NCBI GenBank assembly: GCA_003529705.1
Contig: DPVA01000040.1
Coordinates: forward strand, 1-17,207
From: Gammaproteobacteria bacterium
GTDB taxonomy: Bacteria; Pseudomonadota; Gammaproteobacteria; Arenicellales; UBA868
DNA length: 17,207 nucleotides
Reading direction: 5' to 3'
Shown here: piece after piece, positions 14,626 to 17,207 of the stretch
Layout of the letters: each line of letters begins with the position of its first letter
Numbering within the stretch: the first letter of the stretch is position 1
The notes under the pieces: generated by a model
Databases searched by the model: none
The model's input: the letters and a program-made list of their open reading frames with translations, nothing else
What the model was told of the DNA's origin: nothing
Made by a program: the position numbers and the translations under genes

Positions 14626-15468
14626 GACGGCGGATATCTGAAGCGCCAACGCAGCGAAAAGAGTCGCCCCGCCAGTAAGGGTTGCGATAGTTGGTAAATC
14701 GCCCAACATCAGCCATACCCAGGCCGGTGCGAGCAAGGGCTCACCCAGAGCAAAGAGTGTCAACTGGACTGCCGGAACGCCCTGCGCCGCAAGGGCAAAA
14801 AGCACGCTCCCGAGACCGAGTTGCACCACACCGAGCAGTGAACACCACATCGCCTCGATCCACGGAATTGCGAGTCCTACGCCCGTCCCGATACTTACCG
14901 ACAAACTGACCACCGTCCCAATAACGCCACCGTATAAGACGGCCGGTGTCATGTCGACGTTTTTACCCACCCTTAAGGTAACCGCATAGACCCCGAAGAA
15001 AACAATACCGAGAATCGCGACGACTACACCAAACGTGTCACCCACCTGCAGCCGACCCCCCACCATAATCGCAATTCCGACGACGGCCATTGCGATACTC
15101 ACCCAGACCCGTGCATTGACCTGCTCGCCCAGAAAGATCTTTCCCAATAGAGCGGCAAGAATTGGGGCCGCTGCCATCACAAAAACTGCTACGGCAACTG
15201 TGGTGTACTTGAGTGCGATCACATTACAGAGCATCGCACCGCTCAGAAGTGCACCGGCGACAAGGGTTTTGAAACCTCCTGATCTGAGGATCATCAAAGT
15301 GGAACGACGATAGCGAATTAGGGTGACGATGGCTACAAAAACCGCGAGCGATGCACAGCGGTAAAAATTGATCTGCCACTCGGTGGCCTGCTCCAGCGAC
15401 TTGACCACGACCCCGGCCAAACTCCAGAAAACCGGGGCGGTTATCGCAAAAGCATAATGGCGTCTCAA
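14617..15468 (-). CDS. EamA/DMT-superfamily transporter
   Basis: An inner-membrane permease of the drug/metabolite transporter superfamily, with two tandem EamA repeats of about five helices each. Substrates in this family range from amino acids to nucleotides and drugs, and cannot be read from sequence. The first repeat has APVFWSLAGVVVKSLE, INFYRCASLAVFVAI and AVFVMAAAPILAALLGKIFL then GEQV. The second ends with LTLFALGEPLLAPAWVWLML. I place the start at TTG 15468 (283 residues, normal length) because AGGAGG lies seven bases upstream on the minus strand and the first helix follows directly. The frame remains open to ATG 15621, but that extension overlaps the divergent gene at 15559 and is hydrophilic. 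It converges on fetB. Confidence 0.9.
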   Translation of the reverse strand: MRRHYAFAITAPVFWSLAGVVVKSLEQATEWQINFYRCASLAVFVAIVTLIRYRRSTLMILRSGGFKTLVAGALLSGAMLCNVIALKYTTVAVAVFVMAAAPILAALLGKIFLGEQVNARVWVSIAMAVVGIAIMVGGRLQVGDTFGVVVAILGIVFFGVYAVTLRVGKNVDMTPAVLYGGVIGTVVSLSVSIGTGVGLAIPWIEAMWCSLLGVVQLGLGSVLFALAAQGVPAVQLTLFALGEPLLAPAWVWLMLGDLPTIATLTGGATLFAALALQISAVKN

Positions 15469-15526
15469 ATCTCTTCCTCCTGGGATATATTTTGCCCTAG
15501 ATAGGCGGTAATCTCCCGTTGAGTGA

Positions 15527-15536
15527 TTTTTTTTTT
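15527..15536. repeat. T10 homopolymer in the divergent intergenic region
   Basis: Ten consecutive T residues lie 23 bases upstream of the ATG at 15559 and 58 bases upstream of the divergent EamA start. Such tracts are prone to slippage and can alter promoter spacing. No promoter can be confidently placed around it. Confidence 0.6.
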
Positions 15537-15558
15537 CGAGTAAGCCCGGACTGCCAAT

Positions 15559-16182
15559 ATGTCGACACAAGCCAAGTGGTACTTTGATTTTGTCTCCCCG
15601 TTTTCTTATCTCCAGTTCCACCGTCTGGATTCGCTGCCTTCAGCGCTCGACTATAAGATGGTGCCCGTATTGTTTGCCGGGCTTTTGAAGCACTGGGAAC
15701 ACAAGGGGCCAGCCGAGATACCGCCAAAGCGCCTCGACACCTACCGGCACTGTCAGTGGCTGGCTAATCAATTGGGGGTGCCGTTTCAAGTGCCCCAGGC
15801 TCACCCATTTAACCCGCTTCCTTATCTTCGACTGTGTCTTTCGCTTGATACTTCGCACGAGGTCGTTGGGACCATTTTCGACTACATCTGGGCCAAAGGT
15901 GCGCCCGCCCACACGGAAGCAGGCATCGTAGAACTAGGCAATCGGCTCGGTATCAGAAATTTAGAGGCCGAACTGGATTCAGCTAAATTAAAGCAGCAAT
16001 TGCGCGCTAACACCGAGCACGCCATTGCGGAAGGCGTATACGGTGTCCCGACGTTTGTGATGGGTCGAGAACGATTCTGGGGGTTAGATCAGATGGAAAT
16101 GTTGGTCGAATGGCTTGCAAATCCGGAGGGGATGGCTCAGATTGCAACCAAGCGGTTCGCCGAATTGCCATCAGGCGTCTAG
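15559..16182 (+). CDS. 2-hydroxychromene-2-carboxylate isomerase-like protein (DsbA fold, GST kappa-like)
   Basis: A 207-residue cytoplasmic protein of the HCCA isomerase / kappa-class glutathione transferase family, a thioredoxin fold with an inserted helical domain. The N-terminal strand-loop WYFDFVSPFSYLQF carries S13, equivalent to the glutathione-activating Ser11 of NahD, in place of the CxxC of DsbA. The family's closing signature is also present: GVYGVPTFV (cis-Pro) and FWGLDQMEML. Family length is about 200. The NahD enzyme isomerises HCCA in naphthalene degradation, but no aromatic-degradation gene is nearby, so the true substrate is unknown. The start ATG has only a poor ribosome site. 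It diverges from the EamA gene and is followed after 109 bases by a methyltransferase. Confidence 0.88.
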   Translation: MSTQAKWYFDFVSPFSYLQFHRLDSLPSALDYKMVPVLFAGLLKHWEHKGPAEIPPKRLDTYRHCQWLANQLGVPFQVPQAHPFNPLPYLRLCLSLDTSHEVVGTIFDYIWAKGAPAHTEAGIVELGNRLGIRNLEAELDSAKLKQQLRANTEHAIAEGVYGVPTFVMGRERFWGLDQMEMLVEWLANPEGMAQIATKRFAELPSGV

Positions 16183-16291
16183 AACAGTGATTCGGTATCA
16201 AGTCATGCTGGCCGATGCTACTCAGGTGTCTACGGCGCACCTCGGAGTGAAATCCATCATTTCAGGTTGTTGATTATCAAAAGGGGAGCTC

Positions 16292-16915
16292 ATGGAAGAA
16301 ACTGCTGTAGCCCGCTCTTATCGAGCTGAAACTTTGGAGGAACAACAAGCGGCTTACGACAGTTGGGCAAAGCGGTATGAAATCGATCTTTGCGCAATGG
16401 GTTATCGGATACCGGCTGTGCTTGCGGGGGTATCCACCCGCTTCATTCCCTCGACCGCCGCGCCGATCCTGGACGCCGGATGTGGCGGCGGCATTCAGGC
16501 TGAGGTGCTCGCAATGCTGGAATTCGGACCTATAATTGGAATCGATCTTTCGGAAGGCATGCTCGAGATCGCACGTGCCAAAAGCATCTATAGCGACCTG
16601 CAGCGAATGACCCTTGGAGAAAAACTTGACTTTGGCGAGAACACATTCGCTGCAGTCATCTCCAGCGGTACGATTACGCCACGCCACGCACCCCCGAGCA
16701 GCTTCGAGGAGTTGATCCGGGTCACCGAACCGGGGGGGGCGATTATCTTCAGCCTACGAGATGACCCGGCGCAAGACCCGGAATACCCCGAGACAGTAAA
16801 GAAACTCACCGAAGAGGGGCTGTGGCGAGAGGTATTCTCAACCTCGAGTTTTCACGGCATGCCCTACGGCGAACCCGAGATTACGCATCGGGTTCATGTT
16901 TACGAAGTGATTTAA
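16292..16915 (+). CDS. Class I SAM-dependent methyltransferase, METTL27-like
   Basis: A 207-residue Rossmann-fold methyltransferase. N-terminal AYDSWAKRYEIDLCAMGYRIP resembles the METTL27 (WBSCR27)-type group. Motif I is ILDAGCGGG (59-67), and D85 at the end of strand 2 (GIDLSEGML) should hold the ribose of S-adenosylmethionine. SGTITPRHAP (125-134) and the late motif ELIRVTEPGGAIIFSLRDD follow. It appears full length. The substrate is unknown, as for the family. The ATG at 16292 has a strong ribosome site (GGGGAG three bases upstream). The 109-base gap before it contains a short AGGTG/CACCT hairpin and no convincing promoter. It may be co-transcribed with the preceding isomerase-like gene. 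It converges with the amidase. Confidence 0.88.
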   Translation: MEETAVARSYRAETLEEQQAAYDSWAKRYEIDLCAMGYRIPAVLAGVSTRFIPSTAAPILDAGCGGGIQAEVLAMLEFGPIIGIDLSEGMLEIARAKSIYSDLQRMTLGEKLDFGENTFAAVISSGTITPRHAPPSSFEELIRVTEPGGAIIFSLRDDPAQDPEYPETVKKLTEEGLWREVFSTSSFHGMPYGEPEITHRVHVYEVI

Positions 16916-16950
16916 GTCTTGGTCGGCAATCTGCGCTCAAGGCGTCGAGC

Positions 16951-17207
16951 CTACTGCAGATCACCTGCCCAAATGGGCGGCCGATACTGATCCCAGCCGA
17001 ACTCCTTTTCCAGTTCAGCAGCAACCTGGAGAATCAGGTGATCTTTTCCGGTATGCCCTGCCAGCTGCACGGCGCATGGATGTTCCCCGTCGTTTAACTG
17101 AACAGGCAATGACGCCGCAGGCTGGCCGCTAACATTGCATATATAGGAAAAGGGCGCAAACGCGTGGCCCCTTTCTCCCCAGGTCTCCATATTGAAGTTC
17201 GCCGTAC
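16951..17207 (-). CDS. Amidase signature family enzyme, C-terminal fragment (cut by right edge)
   Basis: The minus-strand frame is open to base 17207, so the gene begins outside the window. Its last 85 residues are visible. TANFNMETWGERGHAFAPFS, then YICNVSGQPAASLPVQLN and the closing pattern (HPCAVQLAGHTGKDHLILQV then AAELEKEFGW) match the C-terminal part of amidase-signature hydrolases. These include GatA-like, 6-aminohexanoate-cyclic-dimer hydrolase-like and general amidases. The Ser-Ser-Lys catalytic region lies outside, so neither activity nor integrity can be judged. A GatA subunit is less likely than a general amidase, but this is uncertain. The ATG at 17190 is internal, since the similarity continues upstream of it. 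The gene converges with the methyltransferase, with 35 bases between stops. Confidence 0.85.
   Translation of the reverse strand, partial: TANFNMETWGERGHAFAPFSYICNVSGQPAASLPVQLNDGEHPCAVQLAGHTGKDHLILQVAAELEKEFGWDQYRPPIWAGDLQ

Noticed and set aside
15469..15621. 51-residue extension of the EamA transporter
   Set aside because: It is hydrophilic, overlaps the divergent isomerase gene, and the TTG at 15468 has a strong ribosome site.
1..17207. CRISPR arrays, tRNA/rRNA genes, insertion sequences, prophage or defence islands
   Set aside because: Reading both strands showed no spaced repeats of the right size, no cloverleaf-like sequence, no transposase or integrase, and no defence proteins.

Overview
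The window reads as an ordinary, densely coded bacterial chromosome segment. It has no mobile element, no CRISPR array, no rRNA or tRNA, and no gene-free stretch longer than about 160 bases. The best guess at the source is a Gammaproteobacterium, probably little studied. The reasons are an Escherichia-like 72-residue IF1, a cysteine-free L33, and rpmB-rpmG lying next to coaBC-dut, as is known from gammaproteobacterial chromosomes. The degP-response regulator-kinase order is more familiar from Alphaproteobacteria, so the class is an inference.

Region 1 (1-4302, plus strand) opens with the C-terminal part of dapE (lysine/peptidoglycan precursor synthesis). Next comes a periplasmic DegP/HtrA protease, followed by an OmpR-family response regulator overlapping its histidine kinase. 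The degP promoter region carries three CGGTWA hexamers at exactly 11-base spacing, placed 12 bases upstream of a -10-like element. This is the architecture of OmpR/PhoP/CpxR-type binding sites. The regulator has a good promoter ending so close to its ATG that the message is probably leaderless. Together these suggest an envelope-stress module in which the two-component system drives the protease. This is the most interesting hypothesis in the window.

Region 2 (4355-7776) holds a YfcG-like glutathione transferase (minus), infA (plus), rpmB-rpmG (minus), and coaBC overlapping dut (plus): housekeeping genes for translation, coenzyme A and dUTP removal.

Region 3 (7892-13377, plus) is the complete 2-oxoglutarate dehydrogenase operon sucA-sucB-lpd, with no sdh or sucCD genes directly next to it.

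Region 4 (13378-17207) is more mixed. It holds a small unrecognised protein gene behind a near-consensus extended -10 promoter with a perfect 14-base palindrome, and a FetB-like permease with no ATPase partner. It also holds an EamA transporter (minus, TTG start), an HCCA-isomerase-like thioredoxin-fold protein, a METTL27-like methyltransferase, and the C-terminal end of an amidase running off the right edge (minus).

No clearly undescribed multi-gene system is visible. The best leads are the regulatory architecture at degP and at the response regulator, and the small gene at 13503-13811.
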